Shown: positions 1 to 7,400 of the stretch, piece after piece | How positions within the stretch are numbered: the stretch's first letter is position 1 | Layout of the letters: every line of letters starts with the position of its first letter | NCBI GenBank assembly: GCA_016794805.1 | Contig: JAEUJI010000353.1 | Location: 1-35,716, forward strand | DNA from: Gemmatimonadota bacterium | GTDB taxonomy: Bacteria; Gemmatimonadota; Gemmatimonadetes; Gemmatimonadales; GWC2-71-9 | DNA: 35,716 nucleotides | Direction of reading: 5' to 3' | Notes under the pieces: generated by a model | The model's input: only the letters and a program-made list of their open reading frames with translations | Told to the model about the DNA's origin: nothing | Databases searched by the model: none | Position numbers and translations under genes: made by a program

Positions 1-1453
1 CGCCGAAGGCGGCGGAGACGGCCACGATGATCGGCGTCCAGATGGCGCAGGCCACGAAGAAGTAGGCCGCGAACTTCGCCATGCTGGTGCGGAGCATCCC
101 GGCGGCGAAGTAGGTGGGGAGCCGGGTGCCCGGGAGCACCCGCGTCAGGAAGACCAGCGCCGCCCCCTGCCGCTCGATCCACTGCGAGCTCCAGGAGACC
201 GCCTCCGGGGTGATGAACCACCGCACCGGCGCGCGGGAGAGCACCGCGCGCCCGAAGGTCCGCCCCGCCTGGAAGACCAGCAGGTCCCCGAGGAAGATGC
301 CGGTGAAGCAGGCCAGCGTCCCGACCCCGAAGCCAATCGTCCCCCGCGCGATCATCAGCCCGGCGGTGATGCAGGTGAGGTCCTCGCTGATCAGGGTGGA
401 GAAGGCCAGGATCAGGAACAGGATCACCAGCGCCATCCCCTCCACCCGGGGAAGGGAACGCGGGTCGAAGGGCGCCGCCGCGGCGGCGACGCGGTCCGGC
501 GCGGCCGTGGCCCGGGTCGTCGCCTCGCCGCGCTCCACCCGCGCCACGAAGTCGCCGATCGGCGCCGCGACCGCCTCCGGCCGCACGAAGGCGGTGAAGT
601 GGTCCCCCTCGTCCATCCGGAGCTCCGCCTGCGGCACCAGCCGCGCGTGCTCCCGCGCCACCGCCGGCGACACCAGCACGTCCCGTTCGCCCTGCAGGAT
701 GAGCATCGGACCGGCGTACCGCTCGAGGATGCCCCGGTACGGCCGCTGGTCGGTGTCGTAGAAGTTGCGGGCGTAGGGGACGCTCAGCATGGCGTCGTCC
801 AGCCAGCCGAAGTGGGGCACTCCCTCCCGCAGCAGCCAGAGCCCCGCCAGCTGCGCCGCGTGGATGGCGTGGTTGAGGTGATAGTCCCCGAGCAGCTCGT
901 ATTCCTGGGCGCCGATCGCCGCGAGCATCGTGAGCGACCGCACCCGGCCGGGCGCCAGCCGCTCCATCTGGAGCACCACGCCGCCGCCCATGCTGAACCC
1001 GACCAGGTGGGCGGAGGGGATGCCCAGGCTGTCCATCAGCTGCAGCAGGTAGCGGGCGTGGGCCAGGTTGGAATAGTCGGGCGCATTCCAGCTCGAGCCG
1101 CCGAACCCCGGCAGGTCCGGCGCGATGGCCCGGTAGCGCTGGCCCAGGAGCGCGCCGATCTCGGTGACCTCGTCGTTGTCACCGGGGCTGCCGTGCACCA
1201 GGAGGATGGCGGGCGGGGATTCGTTGCTGGCGGCGGGGGCGAAGGCCCGGTACGCGATCCGTACGGTCCCGGTCCGCTCCTCCTCACCGGACACCGCCCG
1301 CACGGTGATCTCCCGCTCGTCCGGGTCGGGGAGGTGCTCGGTGGGGCCCAGGAGGCGCGCCGCGTGGCTCGCGCCGAGCAGCGCGAGGTAGCCCCACAGC
1401 AGCCAGCGCCGCCGGCGGCGGCCGGCGGGCGCCGCCTCCGGGGCCTCAGTCAC
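1..1453 (-). CDS. alpha/beta-hydrolase fused to a DedA/SNARE-associated membrane domain (3' end beyond window)
   Basis: The protein starts with a basic N-terminus and a probable signal-anchor helix. An alpha/beta-hydrolase domain follows, with HGSPGDND (oxyanion region), the nucleophile elbow GFSMGGG, an acid-side GERDVL and a late EGDHF histidine, so the Ser-Asp-His triad looks complete. After a linker the same frame continues into a DedA-type membrane domain, seen as SEDLTCITAGLMIARG, FLGDLLVFQAGR and LPGTRLPTYFAAG. DedA proteins are polytopic inner-membrane proteins, some implicated in undecaprenyl-phosphate or phospholipid flipping; the substrate of the hydrolase half is unknown. I place the start at a GTG that overlaps the stop of the upstream NRDE gene by 4 bp (GTGA), which implies translational coupling. 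The C-terminus lies outside the window. The fusion is read directly from one open frame; its role in lipid turnover is inferred from the neighbouring acyltransferases. Confidence 0.82.
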   Translation of the reverse strand, partial: MTEAPEAAPAGRRRRRWLLWGYLALLGASHAARLLGPTEHLPDPDEREITVRAVSGEEERTGTVRIAYRAFAPAASNESPPAILLVHGSPGDNDEVTEIGALLGQRYRAIAPDLPGFGGSSWNAPDYSNLAHARYLLQLMDSLGIPSAHLVGFSMGGGVVLQMERLAPGRVRSLTMLAAIGAQEYELLGDYHLNHAIHAAQLAGLWLLREGVPHFGWLDDAMLSVPYARNFYDTDQRPYRGILERYAGPMLILQGERDVLVSPAVAREHARLVPQAELRMDEGDHFTAFVRPEAVAAPIGDFVARVERGEATTRATAAPDRVAAAAAPFDPRSLPRVEGMALVILFLILAFSTLISEDLTCITAGLMIARGTIGFGVGTLACFTGIFLGDLLVFQAGRTFGRAVLSRAPVRWFITPEAVSWSSQWIERQGAALVFLTRVLPGTRLPTYFAAGMLRTSMAKFAAYFFVACAIWTPIIVAVSAAFG

Positions 1454-2187
1454 TCCGTCGCGGGGCAGGGGAGGGCGCGGCGCTCCAGCGAGAGCGGCGG
1501 CAGCGGGACGCCACGGCAGGGGGCATCGGGAACATGCAGGAGGGTAACGCGGTCCCCGGTCACCGTCACCTGCGAGAAGCACTGGGTCTCGGCGTCATCG
1601 CGATGCATGCAGACCGAGCGGCGGCCCCGTTCCGGCAGGTGGCTCCGGTGCAGCCGGACCAGGTCCTCCGGCGTCGGGGACACGACCGCCGCGAAGGTCG
1701 CCTCCCGGCTCGCCGCGACCTCGGGCTCGGTCACCGAGGAACTGGTGAGCAGGAAGCCGGGCGCCGGTCGCCGGCCGCCCTCGAGCGTGGCGCCATCCCA
1801 GGCCGCCACCCGGGGCGCGGCCGCCGGTTCCAGCGCCGCAAGGACAAAGGGCGCGGTCTGGCGGAGGTCGGTTCCCTCCAGCGCGCGCCAGAGCTCCCCC
1901 ACGGAGCCCGCCGCAATCAGGTCCAGCAGCAGCAGGCCGCGGCTCCGCGGCCGGGCCGGCGGCTGGTAGCCCGGCACCAGATAGCGATTGAGGAGGCAGA
2001 TTGTGACGCCCGCGGCGTTCACCGCGAGCCAGGTGCCGCCGTGGTCACCATCCAGCGGCGCGAGGAAGGGCATGCCGTCCCGGGTGTGCGGGGCCGGCGG
2101 GAGGGCCGGGGAGCGGGTGAACCGCTCGTCCCGGTTGAAGCAGAGGGTGTAGCCGCCGGCCCCGGGGAGCCAGCTTACGGTGCACAT
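1450..2187 (-). CDS. NRDE family protein (TANGO2-like)
   Basis: This 245-aa protein begins MCTVSW and carries the diagnostic Asn-Arg-Asp-Glu motif (CFNRDERF) near residue 18, which defines the NRDE/TANGO2 family (DUF833). The invariant Cys2 is present, as in family members proposed to belong to the N-terminal nucleophile hydrolase superfamily. The biochemical function of the family is not settled; the eukaryotic homologue TANGO2 affects Golgi and lipid/heme homeostasis. The ATG overlaps the 3' end of the upstream DinB-fold gene by 13 bp, and its own stop overlaps the next gene by 4 bp, so it sits in the middle of a translationally coupled operon. No signal peptide is visible, so it is probably cytoplasmic. 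Confidence 0.85.
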   Translation of the reverse strand: MCTVSWLPGAGGYTLCFNRDERFTRSPALPPAPHTRDGMPFLAPLDGDHGGTWLAVNAAGVTICLLNRYLVPGYQPPARPRSRGLLLLDLIAAGSVGELWRALEGTDLRQTAPFVLAALEPAAAPRVAAWDGATLEGGRRPAPGFLLTSSSVTEPEVAASREATFAAVVSPTPEDLVRLHRSHLPERGRRSVCMHRDDAETQCFSQVTVTGDRVTLLHVPDAPCRGVPLPPLSLERRALPCPATE

Positions 2188-2711
2188 GCGGCGGCGCGCC
2201 GCTGCGCCACGATCGTGGAGGGCGCCACCCCGAACTCCGCGCCGGGAGAGACCCCGGCGCGCTGCAGCAGGTCCTTGATCAGGGCGTAGTGGTGCACGGT
2301 GTGGCTCACCAGGAACTGCAGCTCGCGCTTGAGGCTCGACTGGCTCCAGTCGGGGCCGCTCTCCTCCCCCGCCGCGCTCCGCACCGTCACCCGGAGCGGG
2401 CGGTTGCCCAGCTCGGCGGGAAGGCGGGAGAGGTCGGCCATGAAGCCCAGCGCGGTGGCCAGCGCCAGGCTGCGATCGGTCTCGAGCGGCACCTGCCGGT
2501 CCCGGGCGTCGTAGTCGATCTCGTCCGTGGCCAGGCCCATCAGGAAGGCGCGGTAGTGATCGAACACATGCCGGAAGTGGACCCCCGCGGCCGAGACCCC
2601 CGGCCCCGCGCCGCCTTCCGCGTAGGCGGTGTCGTCCATGGCGCGCAGCAGGTCTACCGCCTGCTGCAGTACGATCAGGTTGCCTTCCACCGCTTCCATG
2701 CGCTCGGACAT
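2175..2711 (-). CDS. DinB-fold (YfiT/DinB superfamily) protein
   Basis: A 178-aa protein whose predicted helices carry the histidines expected of the DinB/YfiT four-helix-bundle superfamily: HFRHVFDHY in the second helix and HTVHHYALI near the C-terminus. Together these can form the three-His metal site of the fold. Superfamily members include thiol-dependent transferases (bacillithiol, mycothiol) and proteins of unknown function, so no substrate is assigned. I use the ATG at 2711 (MSERMEAVEG) rather than an upstream in-frame extension. That ATG lies 2 bp after the TAA of the acyltransferase gene and follows a GGAG-like sequence. The C-terminus overlaps the NRDE gene by 13 bp. Nothing in it looks broken. 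Confidence 0.75.
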   Translation of the reverse strand: MSERMEAVEGNLIVLQQAVDLLRAMDDTAYAEGGAGPGVSAAGVHFRHVFDHYRAFLMGLATDEIDYDARDRQVPLETDRSLALATALGFMADLSRLPAELGNRPLRVTVRSAAGEESGPDWSQSSLKRELQFLVSHTVHHYALIKDLLQRAGVSPGAEFGVAPSTIVAQRRAAACAP

Positions 2712-2713
2712 CC

Positions 2714-3511
2714 TTACTCCGTGACTACAGGGATGAATTGGGCGGCGACCGCCTGGTGCAGGCGGCCCGCCAGTCGCTTCCGGTCCGGCTCGGCGATCGG
2801 CGCCGCGCCAAACCGCACCGTCGCCTCGATCCAGGGCAGCCGCGCCAGCTCCGCGACGTGCCCGCCAAAGGTCATCTCTCCCCACCAGCACACCGCCAGG
2901 TGCGCCGGCGGCCCGCCGGGGGGCGTCCGGTACTCCACGCTGGCGTAATGTACCGGGTGCCCGGAGCGCGCCGCCCAGTCCAGCAACGCCGGCCGGAAGG
3001 GGAGCACCGTCTGGCCCGCCGTGCTGGTGGCTTCCGCGAAGACGATGACGCCGTCGCCGTCGGCCACGGCCTCCTGCACCACGTCCAGCGCCCGCACCGC
3101 GTCCCGCTTGAGGGTGCGGTCAATGAAGATCGTCCCCACCATCGCCGCCAGCGGGCCGATCAGCGGCCAGCCCCGCACCTCCCGCTTGGCGACGAATCGG
3201 CCCCGCACCACCGTCCCGTAGGCCACGATATCGAGGTAGCCGAGGTGGTTCGAGACCAGCAGGTACGGCGCCGGCGGTGGCGTCCCTTCGACCCGGACCC
3301 GGAGGCCGAGGATGCTTCCGACCCCGCGGGCCCAGTAGTGCTGTACCGCGGCCTGGACCGCGCGCCGCCGCCGGGGGAAGGGCAGCACCACCAGCGTGCC
3401 GAGCGCCCACGCCACGAACGCCAGCGGCCCGGAGAGCGCGAGCAGCACCAGCCGGGTTCCGCTCCGGAGCAGGCTATCCCTCCCGGAAGAAGAACTGGTA
3501 GCTGTGGGCAT
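2714..3511 (-). CDS. 1-acyl-sn-glycerol-3-phosphate acyltransferase family (PlsC/OlsA-like)
   Basis: A 265-aa membrane-associated acyltransferase. The N-terminal hydrophobic segment (about residues 18-46) anchors it in the inner membrane. The catalytic HX4D motif appears as NHLGYLD, and the second acyltransferase block as FAEATS, where the family usually has FPEGTR or, in OlsA, FAEGTS-like versions. Members transfer an acyl chain from acyl-ACP or acyl-CoA to a lyso-lipid. It directly follows, with a 38-bp overlap, an OlsB-like N-acyltransferase. The pair matches the two-step ornithine-lipid (or related aminolipid) pathway, in which OlsB makes lyso-ornithine lipid and OlsA adds the second, ester-linked chain. 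The OlsA role is inferred from this pairing; a housekeeping PlsC is the alternative. Confidence 0.82.
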   Translation of the reverse strand: MPTATSSSSGRDSLLRSGTRLVLLALSGPLAFVAWALGTLVVLPFPRRRRAVQAAVQHYWARGVGSILGLRVRVEGTPPPAPYLLVSNHLGYLDIVAYGTVVRGRFVAKREVRGWPLIGPLAAMVGTIFIDRTLKRDAVRALDVVQEAVADGDGVIVFAEATSTAGQTVLPFRPALLDWAARSGHPVHYASVEYRTPPGGPPAHLAVCWWGEMTFGGHVAELARLPWIEATVRFGAAPIAEPDRKRLAGRLHQAVAAQFIPVVTE

Positions 3512-4322
3512 CGAGGCTCAGGATGTCCAGCGCCACCAGGAAGTCGATGGTCTTGAACTGCCGGTCAATGGCCGGGGGCCCGAAGACCTTGGCGCCCAGG
3601 CTCAGGTAGCTCTGGAACAGCGGTGGAATATGCACCGTGGCCCGGGCGATCTCCGCCGGATCCGCGTCGTCGCAGCCGAAGCCGGGCAGCGGCGGGGCAC
3701 AGAGCGCCGGGTGCACCTGGCCGCTCCGTTCCAGCTCCCGCATGGTGGCCGCGCCCAGCGCCGGGTCCTGTGAGGTGAGCGAGCAGCAGCCGAAGAGATA
3801 CCGCTTGCGGTTCCAGGACAGGTATCGCGCCAGCCCGCGCCACAGCAGGTTGAGGACCCGCCCGTTCCGGTGGCCGCGGGCCACGCACGCCCGGCCCACC
3901 TCGACCGCCCCCGCCAGGAACTCGGCCGGCAGGCCGGTCAGGTCGAACTCGCCGGCGGAGTAGAATCCCGCCCGGCGTGCCGCCATTTCCGCCGTCTGCA
4001 ACCGGTACGTCCCGACCACCTCCGCCGGATCCCCGCAGGAGATCAGCAGGTGGTGGAAGTGCGGGTCCAGGTCGTCCTCGTCCCGGCCGGTCTGGAAGGC
4101 GCTGTCGAGCCCCTCCCCCAGCTCCAGGTTGAAGATCTCGAAGCGGAGCCGCTGGATGGCGTCCAGGTCCTCCACCGAGCGCGCGAAGCGCACGGTGTAG
4201 CGTCCCGCGCCAACCGCCCCCTCCGGCAGCAGGTCGGGGAAGCTGGGGTAGGGCACGCCCAGCGTGCGGCTGGCGAAGTCGAGGCTGGCGCCGGGGGCGC
4301 GGGGGTCGGGTTGGGCGGTCAT
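3474..4322 (-). CDS. OlsB-like acyl-ACP N-acyltransferase (GNAT fold, COG3176 type)
   Basis: A 282-aa GNAT-fold protein resembling ornithine acyl-ACP N-acyltransferases (often misnamed putative hemolysins). Visible family blocks are RFEIFNLELGEGLDSAFQTG, DEDDLDPHFHHLLI with the conserved aspartate and histidine region, VGTYRL, and VEVGRACVARGHRNG, which carries the ER/GR core of the acyltransferase. The expected reaction is transfer of a 3-hydroxyacyl chain from ACP to the amino group of ornithine or a related amino acid, forming a lyso-aminolipid. The next gene is the matching O-acyltransferase. The ATG at 4322 has a GGAGGGG ribosome-binding site 5-6 nt upstream and overlaps the stop of a possible 18-codon leader ORF by ATGA. 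The aminolipid head group cannot be read from sequence. Confidence 0.82.
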   Translation of the reverse strand: MTAQPDPRAPGASLDFASRTLGVPYPSFPDLLPEGAVGAGRYTVRFARSVEDLDAIQRLRFEIFNLELGEGLDSAFQTGRDEDDLDPHFHHLLISCGDPAEVVGTYRLQTAEMAARRAGFYSAGEFDLTGLPAEFLAGAVEVGRACVARGHRNGRVLNLLWRGLARYLSWNRKRYLFGCCSLTSQDPALGAATMRELERSGQVHPALCAPPLPGFGCDDADPAEIARATVHIPPLFQSYLSLGAKVFGPPAIDRQFKTIDFLVALDILSLDAHSYQFFFREG

Positions 4323-4375
4323 AGGGCCCCTCCGGGACTTGGGGGGAGCGCAACTACAACGTAATGGGCAGGCAT
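4319..4375 (-). CDS. possible 18-aa leader peptide upstream of olsB-like gene
   Basis: A short frame encodes MPAHYVVVALPPSPGGAL. It starts at an ATG preceded by a good Shine-Dalgarno (CGGAGG, 6 nt before the ATG) and its TGA overlaps the ATG of the olsB-like gene as ATGA. Stop/start overlap of this kind is used by almost every other gene pair in the window, which makes accidental occurrence less likely. Its Shine-Dalgarno lies in the 3' arm, as transcribed, of the hairpin at 4382-4408. If the region is transcribed, it could couple or regulate olsB translation. No homology is claimed, and the transcription start of olsB is unknown, so it may not be transcribed at all. Confidence 0.3.
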   Translation of the reverse strand: MPAHYVVVALPPSPGGAL

Positions 4376-4381
4376 TTGGTT

Positions 4382-4408
4382 CCTCCGTTGCGGTGACGCG
4401 AACGGAGG
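4382..4408 (-). promoter_or_regulatory. stem-loop that would sequester the leader-ORF ribosome-binding site or terminate the CHAT gene
   Basis: CCTCCGTT (4382-4389) and AACGGAGG (4401-4408) form a perfect 8-bp stem. It extends inward by GCG/CGC pairs around a 4-nt GTGA loop (plus-strand reading), with one bulged G, giving about 11 pairs. As transcribed on the minus strand the distal arm ends in CGGAGG, the Shine-Dalgarno of the 18-codon frame. It lies 88 nt downstream of the CHAT gene stop, so a terminator role is also possible, but no T-run follows. Confidence 0.4.
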
Positions 4409-4435
4409 GCTCGTACCATCACGGTGGAATGACGG

Positions 4436-4452
4436 GCCGGTCACCAACCGGC
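4436..4452 (-). terminator. weak hairpin after the CHAT gene
   Basis: GCCGGT (4436-4441) and ACCGGC (4447-4452) flank a 5-nt loop, about 45 nt downstream of the stop of the TPR-CHAT gene. The stem is GC-rich but only 6 bp and has no U-tract, so it is a weak terminator candidate only. Confidence 0.2.
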
Positions 4453-4495
4453 GGCGGGAAGTTGCTGCCCGCCGGGCCGTCGCGCCAGAGGCGGT

Positions 4496-7400
4496 TTAGC
4501 GCCAGTCGCCCACCAGGACCCAGGCGCCCCAGTAATAGGGATGCGCGTACTTCGGGTTTGCCCGCAGGGCGAGCTGGGCCTGCCGCAGCGCCTCCGCCGT
4601 GTCCATGGTGCGCAGGTTCCGGTAGAAGGCGGTGATGAGCGTGGCGGTCGCGGCATCGTCCACCGGCCACAGCGACGCGACCACCGTCGGCACCCCCACA
4701 TCCAGGAAGGCGGTGGCCGGGCTGTTGGGCCATCCCGCCACCTGTTCGTCCGCCACCGCGGTGTTGCAGGCGGAGAGCACCACCAGCTGCCGCCGGTCGA
4801 AGCCGTTCAGGCTCCACACTTCCTTGAGCGTCAGCTTGCCGTCCTCGACCCCGTCGGTCCCCGGCGCCAGGGTCAGGAAGCTGTTGTCGAAGTTCTCGTA
4901 GTCGAGGTTGCCGTGGGTGGCGAAGTGCACCGCCGTGAAGCTGGCGGGCAGCAGCTTGGCCTTGCCCTCGGTGGCCTCGGCCCGGAGGAAGACGGTCGAG
5001 GCCGGATACAGCCGCTTCAGGTCCAGCACCTCCCGCTCCGCGCTCGGCAGGGTGTTGTCGGCGTTGCCGAAGGCGGCGAGCCGCAGGGCGGGGCGGGGGC
5101 CCCGCCGCGCCGCCGGGACGCTCAGCTCGGTGACGTAGAAGACCGTCCGCTCCGCGCCGAGCGGGGTGGCGGCGCTGTCCGCCGTGGGCGCCAGGATCTG
5201 GAACGGGACGTAGTAGAGGCTCCCGCTCGGGATGATCGCCAGCCGCTTCCGGCTGCCGATCTCCCCCAGCACCGGCGCGATCAGCTGCTGGTAGAGGAGC
5301 GCCGCCTGCTGCCGCACGTCCCCCTCGGGGCGGCCGGCTGCCGCCTGGCCCGCGGCGCCGATCCGCTGCACCGTGGCGAAGTTGGCCGCCGGGTTCCGGG
5401 CCAGCGCCACCAGCAGCCGCACCATCCGGTCCAGCGAATCCCGGGGGAGCGGCACCACCTTGGCCACCAGGGTGTCGGAGGTGACGGCGAAGATGTAGAG
5501 CTCCCGCTGCCCCGGCAGGTACGACAGCAGCGCGACGTCCCGCGGCAGGTCCCGCTTGGTGGTGCGCAGGTCCCGCAGGTTCACCCGGGTGTGGTTCTTG
5601 AGCTCGGGCTGGTCCCGCACCATCTGGTTCACGAAGCCGAGGTACTCCTGCTCCGCCACCGTGCGGGTGCGCTCCAGTGCCTGGATCTGCTCGCTGTTGC
5701 GCGCGCTGTCAGGGGCGGACCGGGCCACGGTGAGCTGCTGGGTGACGCCGTCGAGCCGCGCCTTGCGCCGCTCCTCCTCCGCCAGCAGCGCCGCCTTCTG
5801 GCGGTCGGCGAAGGTGATGTCGAGCCCGCGGAACTTGCTGCGCAGCTCCTCGTTGAGGCTCTGTTCCAGCACCGCCAGCGCCCGCTCCACCTGGTTGTGC
5901 CGCACCAGCAGCGCCACCAGCTCCTCGTACACCCGGCCCTGGACCTCGCCGGAGGCAAACAGCTTTTGCGCCGCCTCGCCACCCGCGACCTGGCCCCGAA
6001 GCTCCTCCATGACCGTGGCCGACTGCTCCAGCAGCGCGAGCGCGGCGGTGGTATCCCCCTCCGCCTTCCGCACCAGCGCCAGTTCGAACAACGGCTCCCA
6101 CAGCAGCTTGGTGCTCCCCACCGCGCGGGCCACTTCCACCGCCTCGGTGAGCGACAGCCCCGCCGCCGGCAGGTCGCCGGCGGTGCGCTCCGCCTTCCCT
6201 CGCACCGTCGCGATCTCGGCCAGCTGGCTCCGGAGCCCCGCCCGGCGGGCCAGGCTGTCCGCGCCGGCCAGCCGCTGCCGCACCAGCGGCAGGTTGGCCT
6301 GCGCCAGCGCCACCTTGGCCAGGACGGTGAGGTGGCTCGCCTCCAGCCGCACCAGCCCCGCCGCCGCCGCGATGCCCAGCGCGTCGGTGAGCGCCCGCTC
6401 CGCCTCGGGGTAGCGCCGCTCCTCGTAGTGCACCTCGCCGATGTTCCCGACATAGGTGGACCGGGCGTCGGGATCCACCCCCTCCGGCCCGGCGGCGTCG
6501 AGCAGCCGCACCGCGGCCTCGAACTGGGGCAGCGCGCGGGCGTAGTCCCCCTGCCAGAAATAGATGGTGCCGATGTTGTTGGCCGGCGACGACCGGGCCG
6601 AGGCGCTGTTGAGCGTGGCGAAGACGCTGTCGGCGCGCTGGTACCAGCCCAGCGCCTCGGTGTAGCGGCCGCGGGAATTGAGCACGCTGCCCATGAGGTT
6701 GTAGGCGCTGCCCATCCCCCAGGCATTCTGCACCGACTCGCTCAGCGTCCGGCTCCGCTCCGCCGCCTCCAGCGCCGGCCCGTAGTTGCCGGTCATCAGT
6801 TCCACCCAGCTGATCCCGACCAGCGCGGAGGCCTGCTGGGTCCGCCGGTTGTCCCGGGTGGCGGCGGCGAGCGCGGCGTCGTAGCGGGCCCGGGCCTCCG
6901 CGAAGCGGCCGCGGTCGGCCAGGATCTCCCCCAGGCGCAGCTCCTGCTCGGCCTCGTTCTGCCGGTCGTCCACGGAGCGGTACAGCTCCCGGGCCCGGGT
7001 ATAGGAGGCGAGCGCGCTGTCTCCCTGGTTGCGGGCGCGGAAGCGCCGGCCCACCAGCGCCGCCATCCAGGCGCCCAGCCCCGGATCGTCGAGGGTGGCC
7101 AGGAGAGTGCCGGCCTCGCGGTACAGGCTGTCGGCGCTGCCGGGCCGCCCCAGCTTCTCGGCCGCGAGCCCCAGGCTCGCGACACTCAGCACCTGCGCCC
7201 GGCGGTCGCCGCTCTGGCGCTGCAGGGCGAGCGCCTCGGTGTACGCGGCGGTGGCGCTGTCGTAGCGCTCCGCGAAGTAGTGGACGTCTCCCACCTGGTA
7301 GAGGGTGGCGCCGGTCTCCGCCGTCGCCCCGATGCGCCGGGTGATCGCGAGCGACTGGCGGTACGCCGCCAGGGCGCGGGGATAATCCTCCTGGGTGCGG

